A stretch of 8,186 bases of DNA from Enterovirga sp. (GCA_028290385.1 JAQGJZ010000185.1:1-8186); one strand, 5' to 3'. Shown: positions 1 to 6,832, numbered from the stretch's first letter. A program made the numbers and translations. Notes: generated by a model from the letters alone, not told the origin.

Positions 1-702
1 GTCCGAGGTCGCAACGGTTGCAACCCAATGGATGTAGGCGTTCTCCGGCTCGAGATCGTCGAGGAGCGGCAGCTCCGTCGCGTCCAGCCTCAGCTCGGTC
101 TTGCCGAGCGTGGCAAGCTCCCGCAGCAGCACCGCCGGCTCATTCGCCTTGGTGTAGAGGGCGGCCTTGGGCCTGAACGCCACGACCCGTGCATCGGCGG
201 AAGCCCATTCGACGTCCGGCTCGGCCGGGACCGGATCTTCGTCCAGAAAATCGGCCATGACGGCAATCGGGGCGAAGTCTAGATCCAGAAACGCGTCCCC
301 GCCGGCCGCCCCGTCCTGGGTGCCGGTGAGCTCATCGAGCTCTGCGATCAGCACCTTGCATCGGGCCTCGTCGACCGACCCGCCGTCGCGGGCCGCCCGG
401 ACAAGATCAGCCAGCAGGTCGGCCGCTCGGAGCATCACGTCGAGGATCGGCCCATCCGGCGTGAGCCGTCCGGCCCGCATGTCGTCGAGCACGGTTTCGA
501 AGACATGCGTGAACCGAACGAGGTCCGTCAGCGTGAACGCGCCCGCGCCGCCTTTGATGGAGTGCACCGCCCGGAAAACGGCGTTCACCGTCTCGGAATC
601 GCTGTCGCCCTCCTTCATGGCCAGGAGGCCGGTTTCCAGCTCCGCCAGTTGCTCCTCGCATTCCTGGAAGAACGTGATCTTGATGGAAGCGAGAGGATCC
701 AC
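1..702 (-). CDS. cheA: Chemotaxis histidine kinase CheA, N-terminal part (3' end outside window)
   Basis: CheA autophosphorylates on a histidine under receptor control and passes the phosphate to CheY and CheB; it works in the cytoplasm in arrays with receptors and CheW. Only the first 234 residues are here. Residues 1-105 are the P1/Hpt domain, with the phosphoacceptor His47 in the canonical context AVHSIKGGAGAF. An acidic linker (about 125-170) follows, then the start of a region opening FRPKAALYTKANEP (176-189), which resembles the post-P1 region of alphaproteobacterial CheA. The dimerisation, ATPase and CheW-like domains lie beyond base 1. The start is GTG at 702-700, with a strong Shine-Dalgarno GAGGAAGG 6 nt upstream; no better start exists, and it begins directly with the P1 fold. 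It lies 29 nt after the cheY stop. The reading frame is open to the window edge. Confidence 0.95.
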   Translation of the reverse strand, partial: MDPLASIKITFFQECEEQLAELETGLLAMKEGDSDSETVNAVFRAVHSIKGGAGAFTLTDLVRFTHVFETVLDDMRAGRLTPDGPILDVMLRAADLLADLVRAARDGGSVDEARCKVLIAELDELTGTQDGAAGGDAFLDLDFAPIAVMADFLDEDPVPAEPDVEWASADARVVAFRPKAALYTKANEPAVLLRELATLGKTELRLDATELPLLDDLEPENAYIHWVATVATSD

Positions 703-731
703 GTGGCGCCTTCCTCAGGGGAAGAGTGAAA

Positions 732-1097
732 TCAGGCCGCGACGCGACGGATCGCGCTCACGAGCTTCTCGGGGCTGAAAGGCTTCACGATCCAGCCGGT
801 CGCACCGGCCGCACGGGCCCGGTCCTTCTTGGTCGCGTCGCTCTCGGTCGTGAGCACCAGGATCGGCGTCGCCCGATGGCGGTCGTCCTTGCGGACGCTC
901 TCGATCACGCCGAAGCCGTCCATCCGGGGCATGTTGATGTCCGTGATGATCACGTCGGGGGCCTCGGCATCGAGCACCTCGAGCCCGTGCACCCCGTCGA
1001 CGGCCTGCACCACGCGATACCCGGCATTGGACAGCGCGTGCATCAGCATGTCCCGCATGGTGCGGGAATCGTCGATCGTGAGGATGGTCTTGTTCAC
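732..1097 (-). CDS. cheY: CheY-type single-domain chemotaxis response regulator
   Basis: This is a 121-residue receiver domain with no output domain, the usual CheY size. All active-site residues are visible: acidic pair Asp9/Asp10, phosphoacceptor Asp53 in TDINMPRMDGF, Thr83 and Lys105 in VKPF. The switch position matching E. coli Tyr106 is Trp102. It accepts phosphate from CheA. In S. meliloti the CheY encoded at this place in the operon (CheY1) is a phosphate sink, while a second CheY further down drives the motor; by position this gene may be the sink form, but sequence alone does not decide. It starts with GTG at 1097-1095, overlapping the STAS stop as GTGA, with Shine-Dalgarno GGGAGGG 6 nt upstream inside the end of the preceding gene, pointing to translational coupling. 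A 29-nt gap separates it from cheA. Confidence 0.95.
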   Translation of the reverse strand: MNKTILTIDDSRTMRDMLMHALSNAGYRVVQAVDGVHGLEVLDAEAPDVIITDINMPRMDGFGVIESVRKDDRHRATPILVLTTESDATKKDRARAAGATGWIVKPFSPEKLVSAIRRVAA

Positions 1098-1399
1098 CGG
1101 AGTCCCTCCCGGGGGATCGAATAGAGAAGAAAGGAGGCGCCGAGCGTTTCGAGCCCTTCCTCGAAGGCCGGCGAGGTTTTTCCGAGAGAGAAACCCACCC
1201 CGTCCGAGGTCCAGGTCGAGTGCGCCGACATGAGCACCTGGAGGCAGAGCGCGCCCACCCGATCCACGTCGGTCGCGTCCACCGAGACCGGCCTGCCGCG
1301 CAGGGCGCCGAACTCGGCCTTGAGGGGCGCGGCGGCCCTGAGGTCGAGCACGGGCCGCAGCTTCAGGGTCGCGGGTTGCGATTCAGTCATCGCCTGCAT
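1094..1399 (-). CDS. Small STAS-domain protein of the che operon (CheS/CheX-like by position)
   Basis: A 101-residue protein made almost entirely of one STAS fold (SpoIIAA-like). It has an N-terminal strand with LKLRPVLDLRAAAPLKAEF, then RPVSVDATDVDRVGALCLQVL, where STAS proteins usually read D-x-S-G-V-x-x-I-D-S-S-G-L. The Ser that SpoIIAA-type proteins have phosphorylated is not conserved (D-S-S-G is replaced by G-A-L-C), so it is probably a non-phosphorylated binding module. Its place between receptor and cheY-cheA matches cheS of S. meliloti, whose product binds CheA and speeds loss of phosphate from CheY1, and cheX of Caulobacter; this functional link is inference from gene order. The ATG at 1399 is preferred: GAGGGG lies 6 nt upstream. 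The ATG at 1405 would have it directly adjacent, adding two residues. It starts 10 nt after the receptor stop and overlaps cheY by 4 nt. Confidence 0.85.
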   Translation of the reverse strand: MQAMTESQPATLKLRPVLDLRAAAPLKAEFGALRGRPVSVDATDVDRVGALCLQVLMSAHSTWTSDGVGFSLGKTSPAFEEGLETLGASFLLYSIPREGLR

Positions 1400-1409
1400 G
1401 GCCATCCCC

Positions 1410-3752
1410 TCAGAAATCTTGCCAGGCGTCCTCGGCCGGCTCGGATTTGCGCAGCGCGGAAACCCCGCGCGCGCCCGCGGCCCGCAAGGCCGTCACGGTG
1501 CGCTGCGGCCGGCTCGATCGCCCGGGCCGCTGCCCGACGGCCCCGCCCGGACCGACCTCGAACTGGGAAACAAGGCGGCCGAGTTCTTCCGCGTCCTGCG
1601 CCAGGGAATTGCTCGCGGCGGTCGATTGCTCGACCATGGCGGCGTTCTGCTGGGTGACCTGATCCATCTGATTGACGGCCGTGTTCACCTCGGCGAGGCC
1701 CGTCGCCTGCTCCTTGGTGGAGGCGGCGATCTCGGTCACGACGGCGTTGATCTCGGAGACCTGGGCGACGATCCGGTCGAGCGCCTTGCCGGCCTGCCCG
1801 ACGAGCGCGACCCCGTTCTCAACCTGGGAGGACGAGGCCTGGATCAGCGCCTTGATCTCCTTGGCGGCTTCGGCGGAGCGCTGCGCGAGGGCCCGGACCT
1901 CCGAGGCCACCACGGCAAAACCCTTTCCGGCGTCGCCGGCCCGCGCGGCCTCGACGCCGGCATTGAGGGCGAGCAGGTTCGTCTGGAAGGCGATCTCGTC
2001 GATCACCCCGATGATGTTCGCTATCTCGCGGGACGACTTGTCGATCTCGGCCATCGCCTGAACGGCACCGCCGACGACCCGGCCCGAGCTTTCGGCATCG
2101 GACTTGGCGATCGTGACCGCGTCGCGCGCCTGGTTGGCGCCCTCGGCGGTCCTGCGGACCGTCGCGGTGATCTGGTCCAGCGCGGCGGCCGTTTCCTCGA
2201 GCGAGGCCGCTTGCCGCTCCGTCCGCCTGGACAGGTCGGAGGCCGCCTGGCTCACCTCCCCGGTGCCGGAGCGGATGCCTTCCGTGGCGCCCGCGATGGT
2301 CCGCATCGTGTGCTGCAGCGTAGCGAGCGCGGCGTTGAAGTCGTCCTGGAGCTTGCGGTACTCGCCCGGGAAGCCGTCCGCGAGCCGGAAGGTCAGGTTG
2401 CCCTGTGCCAGCGCCTCGAGGCCGCGCCCGATCTGGGCCACCACGAAGCCCTGCTCCTCGGCGGCGGCCGCGCGGGCCTGCTCGTGGCGCAGGCGCTCCC
2501 GCTCCGTGAGCCCGCGCTGCGCATTCGCGTCCTGCTCGATCCTGAGGCGCGCGATCGCGTCTTCCCTGAATACCTCGACGGCCTTGGCCATCTGCCCGAT
2601 CTCGTCCGAGCGATCGGCATGCGGCACCGGGGCCGCGGTGTCGCCAGCCGCAAGCGTCCGCATCCGGGCGGCGACGTTGAGCGTCGGCCGGCTGAACCGA
2701 GCGCCCACAAGCGTGCCGCACGCGGCGGCGAGCAGGGCCGTGAGGGCGAGAGCGATCAGGATCTGCGCCGTGATCGCGTCGGCGGTCGCGAAGGCCTGCG
2801 CCTCCGGCACCCGCATGACGATCCGCCAGTCTGCCGTGAAGCCGCGCGCGGACGGGGCCCGCACGGCCGTGATCGCGTCGGTGTCGCCGACCGCGACAAG
2901 CGAGGCCTGGCTAGGAGAAAGGCCATCGACCAGCTCCCGAACGGCCGCTTCCGGCTCCTGCCCGATCACGCCGGTACCGAGGAATCGCCCCTTGCCGTCG
3001 AGCCCCGTGCGGTAGGCGTAGAGCAGCCGGTTGCTGGGATCGAGAACGTCGAGGTTGAGCCGGGCGGACGCGATGTCGCCTTCCGTGACGAGTGCCGCGC
3101 GCGCGACATCGGCCGTGATGATGTCCTCGAACCGCGCGTAGTCGAGGAAATCCACCCACACGCCCAGGAGCTCCCCCGCTGCGCCCCGCACGGGCGCCGC
3201 GATCGGGATTACCCAGCCCTCACCGCCGTACAGCTTCGCAACGGCCGGCTCGCGCCGCAGCGGCAGCATGGTGATCTTCAGCATCCCGGCGTCGAAGGTG
3301 TGCCGGCCGCCCATGACCTCCTTGAACCAGGGCTCATGGGCGAAGTTCATGTCGTAGAGTTGCTCGACCGGCAGGCGCTTGCTGGCAAGATCACGGTTGT
3401 TCGCGCCCAGCAGCTCGCCCTTCGGGTCGACGATGAGCATCAGGCGGTACTTCCCCGCCTGCAGGTCGCCGTTCAGGATGTTGGCGAGAACGCCTTCAGG
3501 CTTGCGCCAATTCTCGGGCCTGAGCGCCGAAGGATGCCCGACCACGGCGGCCTCGAGGTTCTTCATCCGCTCGACGAGTTCGCGGTTGAAGGTGGCGCCG
3601 ATGGAGACGGCGTGGGCCTGCAGGCTCGAGAAGGAGAGCGCCTTCACGCGCGGGCGCACCTCGGCGAAGTAGCCCGCGAGGATCGCGGTCAGGGGTAAGG
3701 TGCCGAAGAGGATCAGCAACAACGCCAGCTTCGCACGCAAACCCAGCTTCAC
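1410..3752 (-). CDS. Transmembrane methyl-accepting chemotaxis receptor, Cache-type sensor
   Basis: A 780-residue receptor that controls CheA through CheW. TM1 is about residues 9-29 and TM2 about 329-350, leaving a periplasmic part of about 300 residues, the size of a double Cache domain, with WVIPIAAPV and [10 protein letters not shown] strands typical of the fold. HAMP follows (about 351-403, with [13 protein letters not shown]), then a helical linker and a second HAMP-like stretch (about 430-480, around GNLTFRL). The signalling hairpin has its conserved tip near residues 575-632 ([17 protein letters not shown]589; [19 protein letters not shown]). A flexible Pro/Gly/Arg tail from about 733 ends in AWQDF, a W-x-x-F pentapeptide like those that tether CheR/CheB. 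The start is GTG at 3752-3750 with AAGGGGG 4 nt upstream. It is the first gene of the minus-strand operon. The ligand is not predictable: the R of the RxWY amino-acid motif is Glu140. Confidence 0.95.
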   Translation of the reverse strand: MKLGLRAKLALLLILFGTLPLTAILAGYFAEVRPRVKALSFSSLQAHAVSIGATFNRELVERMKNLEAAVVGHPSALRPENWRKPEGVLANILNGDLQAGKYRLMLIVDPKGELLGANNRDLASKRLPVEQLYDMNFAHEPWFKEVMGGRHTFDAGMLKITMLPLRREPAVAKLYGGEGWVIPIAAPVRGAAGELLGVWVDFLDYARFEDIITADVARAALVTEGDIASARLNLDVLDPSNRLLYAYRTGLDGKGRFLGTGVIGQEPEAAVRELVDGLSPSQASLVAVGDTDAITAVRAPSARGFTADWRIVMRVPEAQAFATADAITAQILIALALTALLAAACGTLVGARFSRPTLNVAARMRTLAAGDTAAPVPHADRSDEIGQMAKAVEVFREDAIARLRIEQDANAQRGLTERERLRHEQARAAAAEEQGFVVAQIGRGLEALAQGNLTFRLADGFPGEYRKLQDDFNAALATLQHTMRTIAGATEGIRSGTGEVSQAASDLSRRTERQAASLEETAAALDQITATVRRTAEGANQARDAVTIAKSDAESSGRVVGGAVQAMAEIDKSSREIANIIGVIDEIAFQTNLLALNAGVEAARAGDAGKGFAVVASEVRALAQRSAEAAKEIKALIQASSSQVENGVALVGQAGKALDRIVAQVSEINAVVTEIAASTKEQATGLAEVNTAVNQMDQVTQQNAAMVEQSTAASNSLAQDAEELGRLVSQFEVGPGGAVGQRPGRSSRPQRTVTALRAAGARGVSALRKSEPAEDAWQDF

Positions 3753-3944
3753 CTTGCCCCCTTGCGGCCAGACCGGTCGGACCGAAGCCGCCGGAGATCG
3801 CGCGGACGCTAAGCTGAACTGATTGAGGAATTCTGACGTGGATCCGGTGCCCCGACGCGGCCCGAAGAGCCCCCTGCAAGAGCGCGGCGTGCTGTCCAGC
3901 AGCCGTTTCGGCCGGCCTGACCGGATAGGCCATTCAGCCCGGCA

Positions 3945-3966
3945 TTAACCTGCCGGAAACCATAAT
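3945..3966 (+). promoter_or_regulatory. Possible CtrA-type box and -10-like element upstream of fliM
   Basis: TTAA at 3945-3948, seven bases, then GAAAC at 3956-3960. The CtrA consensus is TTAA-N7-TTAAC, so the first half matches fully and the second in three of five positions. CATAAT follows at 3961-3966 and matches a -10 hexamer in five of six bases, though without a good -35 at the right distance. In Caulobacter the fliLM genes are CtrA-controlled, which makes the location sensible. It is a single imperfect match and could be chance. Confidence 0.3.
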
Positions 3967-3977
3967 CTCGGTACCAG

Positions 3978-3993
3978 TTCGGGCTCACCCGAA
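3978..3993 (+). other. Perfect hairpin in the presumed fliM leader
   Basis: TTCGGG-CTCA-CCCGAA forms a 6-bp stem with a 4-nt loop, 46 nt before the fliM start codon. No run of T follows (the next bases are GGGG), so it is not an intrinsic terminator. It may shape the 5' UTR or serve as an operator; its role is unknown. Confidence 0.4.
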
Positions 3994-4039
3994 GGGGCCT
4001 TCGCGACGCGAGCGGCACGTCCGCCGACAGGAACGACGG

Positions 4040-5062
4040 ATGGCGAACCTCGACCTTGAGGCAGCACAGGACGGCGAGGAGAAGGACGCGCCGTTCAACC
4101 AAGCCTCGATCGACGACTTTCTGGGATTCGGCGGCTTCGGCGGCCCGGCCCAGAGCCAGTCCGGCATCGACGCGCTGGTGCACGCGCCGACCGTCCCCTA
4201 CGAGCGCATCCCCATGCTCGAGGCGGTCTTCGACCGCCTGGTGAAGCTGCTGCGCATCTCGGCGCGCAAGATCACGTCCGACATCGTCGAGGTCCGGCTC
4301 GACCGCATCACCTCACTCCGCTTCGGGCAATACCTCGACTCGATCTCGCTGCCGTCGCTCATCGGGGTGACCAAGGCGCAGCCCTGGAACAATTTCGGGC
4401 TCGTCGTGGTGGATTCGAGCCTCGTTTATTCCCTCATCGACGTGGTGTTCGGCGGCAATGCCAGCCTGTCCCCGCCGGCCGTGGAAGGGCGCTCGTTCTC
4501 GTCCATCGAGATGAACATGCTGCGCCGCTTCTTCGAAGCGGTGCTGAGCGACACCAAGGAAGCGTTCAGCTCCATCTCGCCGGTCGACTTCGTGCTCGAC
4601 CATTTCGAGACGAACCCCCGCTTCGCGTCCATCACGCAGCCGCAGAACATCGTCGCGCTCGCGACCTTCAAGGTCGAACTGGGGACGCTGCAGGGCTTCT
4701 TCGACATCGTCCTGCCCTTCGTCACGCTGGAGCCGATCCGGGAGGCTCTGAGCCTGTCCTATGTCGGCGACCGGCTGGGGCAGGACGACGTTTGGCAGCA
4801 GCATCTCGTGTCCGAGGTCAGCCGCTCGGAGGTGAGCCTCACGGCCGTGCTGCACGAGGAGATGCTGCCGCTCGGGCGCGTGCTGAACCTCGCGGTCGGC
4901 GACACGCTGATGTTCGACATCGGTCCCGACAACCCGGTCGAGCTCCGCTGCGCCGACGTCCTTGTCACCCGCGGCCGCATGGGCCGCGCCGGCAACAACG
5001 TTGCGGTGAAGCTCGTCCAATCGGTCACGAACCCGCAATACGAGATCGAGCCTCACGCTTGA
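4040..5062 (+). CDS. fliM: Flagellar motor switch protein FliM
   Basis: FliM is the C-ring subunit that binds phosphorylated CheY and, with FliG and FliN, sets the direction or stopping of the flagellar motor. The 340 residues have the expected order. An N-terminal CheY-binding segment FNQASIDDFLGF (19-30) is related to SQAEIDALL but sits behind an acidic extension of about 18 residues. The CheC-like middle domain (about 50-235) includes SLIDVVFGGNAS (F137, G138, G139). The C-terminal SpoA domain (about 260-332) contains VSLTAVLHEEMLPLGRVLNL and a final RGRMGRAGNNVAVKL. In the middle domain the usual FGGxG reads FGGNA. The ATG at 4040 has AGGA 7 nt upstream. fliG follows 29 nt later, in the reverse of the enterobacterial order. 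Confidence 0.96.
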   Translation: MANLDLEAAQDGEEKDAPFNQASIDDFLGFGGFGGPAQSQSGIDALVHAPTVPYERIPMLEAVFDRLVKLLRISARKITSDIVEVRLDRITSLRFGQYLDSISLPSLIGVTKAQPWNNFGLVVVDSSLVYSLIDVVFGGNASLSPPAVEGRSFSSIEMNMLRRFFEAVLSDTKEAFSSISPVDFVLDHFETNPRFASITQPQNIVALATFKVELGTLQGFFDIVLPFVTLEPIREALSLSYVGDRLGQDDVWQQHLVSEVSRSEVSLTAVLHEEMLPLGRVLNLAVGDTLMFDIGPDNPVELRCADVLVTRGRMGRAGNNVAVKLVQSVTNPQYEIEPHA

Positions 5063-5091
5063 CGCTCGTCGGCAACCTGCAACCCTCCGCC

Positions 5092-6117
5092 ATGTCAACA
5101 GCGCTCAGCACGGAACCCAGGGCACGCGACGAGCTCAGCGGCGCCCGCAAGGCGGCGACCATCATGCTGCTGCTCGGCGAGGAGCGGAGCGCGCCCATCT
5201 GGCAGCACCTCGACGAGGAGGAGGTGAAGAAGCTGTCGCTGGCGATGGCCGAGCTCGGCACCGTGCCGCGCCAGAAGATCGAGTCGATCGCGGAGGAATT
5301 CTCCCAAAGCCTGACCGAGCAGGACAAGGTGGTCGGCAATTACGATCGCACCGAGACCTTTCTCCGCGGCGTCCTGCCCAAGGAGAAGGCGGACGCGATC
5401 ATGGACGAGATCCGTGGCCAGGCGAGCCGCAACGTCTGGCACAAGCTGTCGAGCGTCGACGTCTCGCTTCTGTCGGCATACCTCAAGGGCGAGCATCCCC
5501 AGACGGTCGCCCTGATCCTGTCGCGCCTGCCGGCCGAGATTGCCGCCCGCACCGTTTCGGCGCTGGAGGAGGACTTCGCGACCGAGGTGCTGAACCGCAT
5601 GCTGACGCTCAACACCGTGCAGCGCGAGGCACTGGAGAGCGTCGAGCAGGTGCTCCATGCCGAGTTCCTGTCGGGCCTGTCGCGCACGCAGCGGCGGGAC
5701 TCGCACGAGGCGATCGCCGAGGTCTTCAACAATCTCGACCGTCAGACGGAGAAGCGCCTGATGGGCGCGCTCGAGCGCACGAACGAGGCAGCCGCGGCCA
5801 AGATCAAGGAGCTGATGTTCACGTTCGAGGATCTGACGAACCTGAACGCCGCCGCGATCCAGACGCTGCTGCGGACCGTGGACAAGGGGCTGCTCGCCCG
5901 TGCCCTCAAGGGGGCGAACGAGCGGGCGCGCGAGGCGTTCACGTCCAACATGTCGAGCCGCGCCGCAAAACTCTTCATGGACGACCTGGAGGCGCTCGGC
6001 CCCATGCGCATGAAGGACGTCGACCAGGCTCAAGGTGCAATCATCCAGGTCGCCAAAGACCTGGAGGCCAAGGGCGAAATCGTGATCGGGCGCGGACGCG
6101 AGGACGAATTCGTGTAG
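5092..6117 (+). CDS. fliG: Flagellar motor switch protein FliG
   Basis: FliG joins the MS ring (FliF) to the C ring and meets the stator to make torque. The 341 residues give an N-terminal FliF-binding domain (about 12-110, SGARKAATIMLLLGEE), a middle domain with the FliM-binding EHPQT motif (134-138), and a C-terminal torque domain beginning at MFTFEDL (242-248). All five charged residues known for torque in E. coli FliG are conserved: Lys273, Arg290, Asp297, Asp298 and Arg306. The start is uncertain. ATG at 5092 has no clear Shine-Dalgarno. An in-frame TTG at 5059 overlaps the fliM stop as TTGA and would add 11 residues (LTLVGNLQPSA) that are not typical of the family. I chose the ATG. It is probably co-transcribed with fliM and coupled to its translation. 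Confidence 0.96.
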   Translation: MSTALSTEPRARDELSGARKAATIMLLLGEERSAPIWQHLDEEEVKKLSLAMAELGTVPRQKIESIAEEFSQSLTEQDKVVGNYDRTETFLRGVLPKEKADAIMDEIRGQASRNVWHKLSSVDVSLLSAYLKGEHPQTVALILSRLPAEIAARTVSALEEDFATEVLNRMLTLNTVQREALESVEQVLHAEFLSGLSRTQRRDSHEAIAEVFNNLDRQTEKRLMGALERTNEAAAAKIKELMFTFEDLTNLNAAAIQTLLRTVDKGLLARALKGANERAREAFTSNMSSRAAKLFMDDLEALGPMRMKDVDQAQGAIIQVAKDLEAKGEIVIGRGREDEFV

Positions 6118-6175
6118 CCCAAAGGGCATCCCGAGCCCGTCCGAGTCGCGGCGGGCCCGCCAGGCCGGAGCGACC
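6118..6175 (+). other. fliG to isomerase gap with GC palindrome
   Basis: The 58-bp gap holds GGGC/GCCC arms (6124-6127, 6135-6138) and a perfect 12-bp palindrome GGCGGGCCCGCC at 6150-6161. No T run follows either, so there is no sign of an intrinsic terminator, and read-through from fliG into the next gene is possible. Confidence 0.4.
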
Positions 6176-6790
6176 ATGACGAGACCCAGCCTCGAATTCT
6201 GGTACGAATTCGCCTCGACCTATTCCTACCTTGCCGCCATGCGGATCGAGCGCGAGGCGGAGGCCGCCGGCATCGAAATCGTCTGGCGTCCGTTCCTGCT
6301 CGGCCCGATCTTCGCCGCCCAGGGCTGGACCACCTCGCCGTTCAACCTCTACCCGGCCAAGGGCCGCTACATGTGGCGCGACATGGAGCGGGAGGCGGCG
6401 GCGCTCGGGCTCCCCTGCCGCAGGCCTGACCCCTTTCCGCAGAACTCGCTGCTGGCGGCCCGCGTCGCGCTGTTGGGCGTCGATCAGGGCTGGGGCCCCG
6501 CGTTCAGCAAATCGGTGTTCCACGCCGAGTTCGGCCTGGGCCGCTCGGTGTCGGACGCGGACCTCATCGCCGAGCTGCTGCGGGACCTCGGGCTCGCGCC
6601 GGCGCCGGTCTTCGCGGCCGCGCAGGCGGAGGAGCACAAGGCCCGGCTCAGGACGCAATGCGACGAGGCGCGCGAGCGCGGAATCTTCGGCGCGCCGACC
6701 TTTATCACGGCTGATGGCGAGATGTTTTGGGGCAACGACAGGCTCGACCGCGCGCTCGCCTGGGCGGCACGGGCCGGGAAGGCCGCCTGA
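6176..6790 (+). CDS. DsbA-fold protein, 2-hydroxychromene-2-carboxylate isomerase (HCCA/kappa-GST) family
   Basis: A 204-residue cytoplasmic protein without signal peptide. Family members with known function isomerise 2-hydroxychromene-2-carboxylate with glutathione in naphthalene breakdown, or act as kappa-class glutathione transferases. Seen here: the first strand and active site LEFWYEFASTYSYLA (6-20), with Ser14 at the place of the NahD catalytic Ser11; the helical insert with WRPFLLGPIF and FPQNSLLAAR; the cis-proline motif GIFGAPTF (169-176, Pro174); and the closing FWGNDRLD (184-191). Thr15 replaces the usual Pro after the catalytic Ser. There is no CxxC, so it is not a disulfide oxidoreductase. 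The ATG at 6176 has GGAG 5 nt upstream. It follows fliG by 58 nt with no aromatic-degradation gene in sight, so the substrate cannot be inferred; the naphthalene-pathway name should be taken as family membership only. Confidence 0.88.
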   Translation: MTRPSLEFWYEFASTYSYLAAMRIEREAEAAGIEIVWRPFLLGPIFAAQGWTTSPFNLYPAKGRYMWRDMEREAAALGLPCRRPDPFPQNSLLAARVALLGVDQGWGPAFSKSVFHAEFGLGRSVSDADLIAELLRDLGLAPAPVFAAAQAEEHKARLRTQCDEARERGIFGAPTFITADGEMFWGNDRLDRALAWAARAGKAA

Positions 6791-6804
6791 CACTGCAAAT
6801 CAAC

Positions 6805-6832
6805 TTGTCGCAACAGGCGCGATGCATTACAT
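6805..6832 (+). promoter_or_regulatory. Possible housekeeping promoter for rpsA
   Basis: TTGTCG at 6805-6810, 16 bp, then TTACAT at 6827-6832. The -35 is a fair match to alphaproteobacterial sigma-70 promoters; the -10 matches TATAAT in only three of six. It sits in the only AT-rich patch between the isomerase stop and rpsA, and would give a 5' UTR of about 220 nt. The call is weak. Confidence 0.3.

Larger units (their letters stand above)
3753..4039. other. Divergent intergenic region between the che operon and fliM
   Basis: This 287-bp stretch has no convincing gene and must carry the 5' ends of both the leftward che transcript and the rightward fliM transcript. It is richer in A and T in two patches (about 3809-3833 and 3944-3970), where promoters would be expected. 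Visible structure: an inverted repeat GGCCT/AGGCC at 3914-3918 and 3927-3931; TGCTG/CAGCA flanking TC at about 3890-3901; a TTAA-containing box at 3945-3960; and a perfect hairpin at 3978-3993. I could not identify a clear sigma-70, sigma-54 or sigma-28 promoter for the leftward operon. Confidence 0.6.

Noticed and set aside
167..778. A 203-codon plus-strand open frame over cheA
   Set aside because: It is Ser/Arg-rich shadow sequence opposite the CheA Hpt domain, whose HSIKGGAG motif is unambiguous.
1230..3698. An 822-codon open frame on the plus strand, antisense to the receptor
   Set aside because: It mirrors the receptor's reading frame. High GC at codon third positions on the real strand removes stops on the opposite strand. 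The translation is rich in Arg, Gly, Leu and Asp with no recognisable domain, and the minus-strand product is an unmistakable receptor.
4792..5091. A 100-residue N-terminal extension of fliG
   Set aside because: The in-frame extension lies inside fliM and translates to Arg/Gly-rich sequence; FliG homology begins just after the ATG at 5092.
5095..6177. A 360-codon minus-strand open frame across fliG, and a similar 261-codon one across fliM (4313-5098)
   Set aside because: Both are antisense shadows of clear flagellar genes, with low-complexity composition and no domain.
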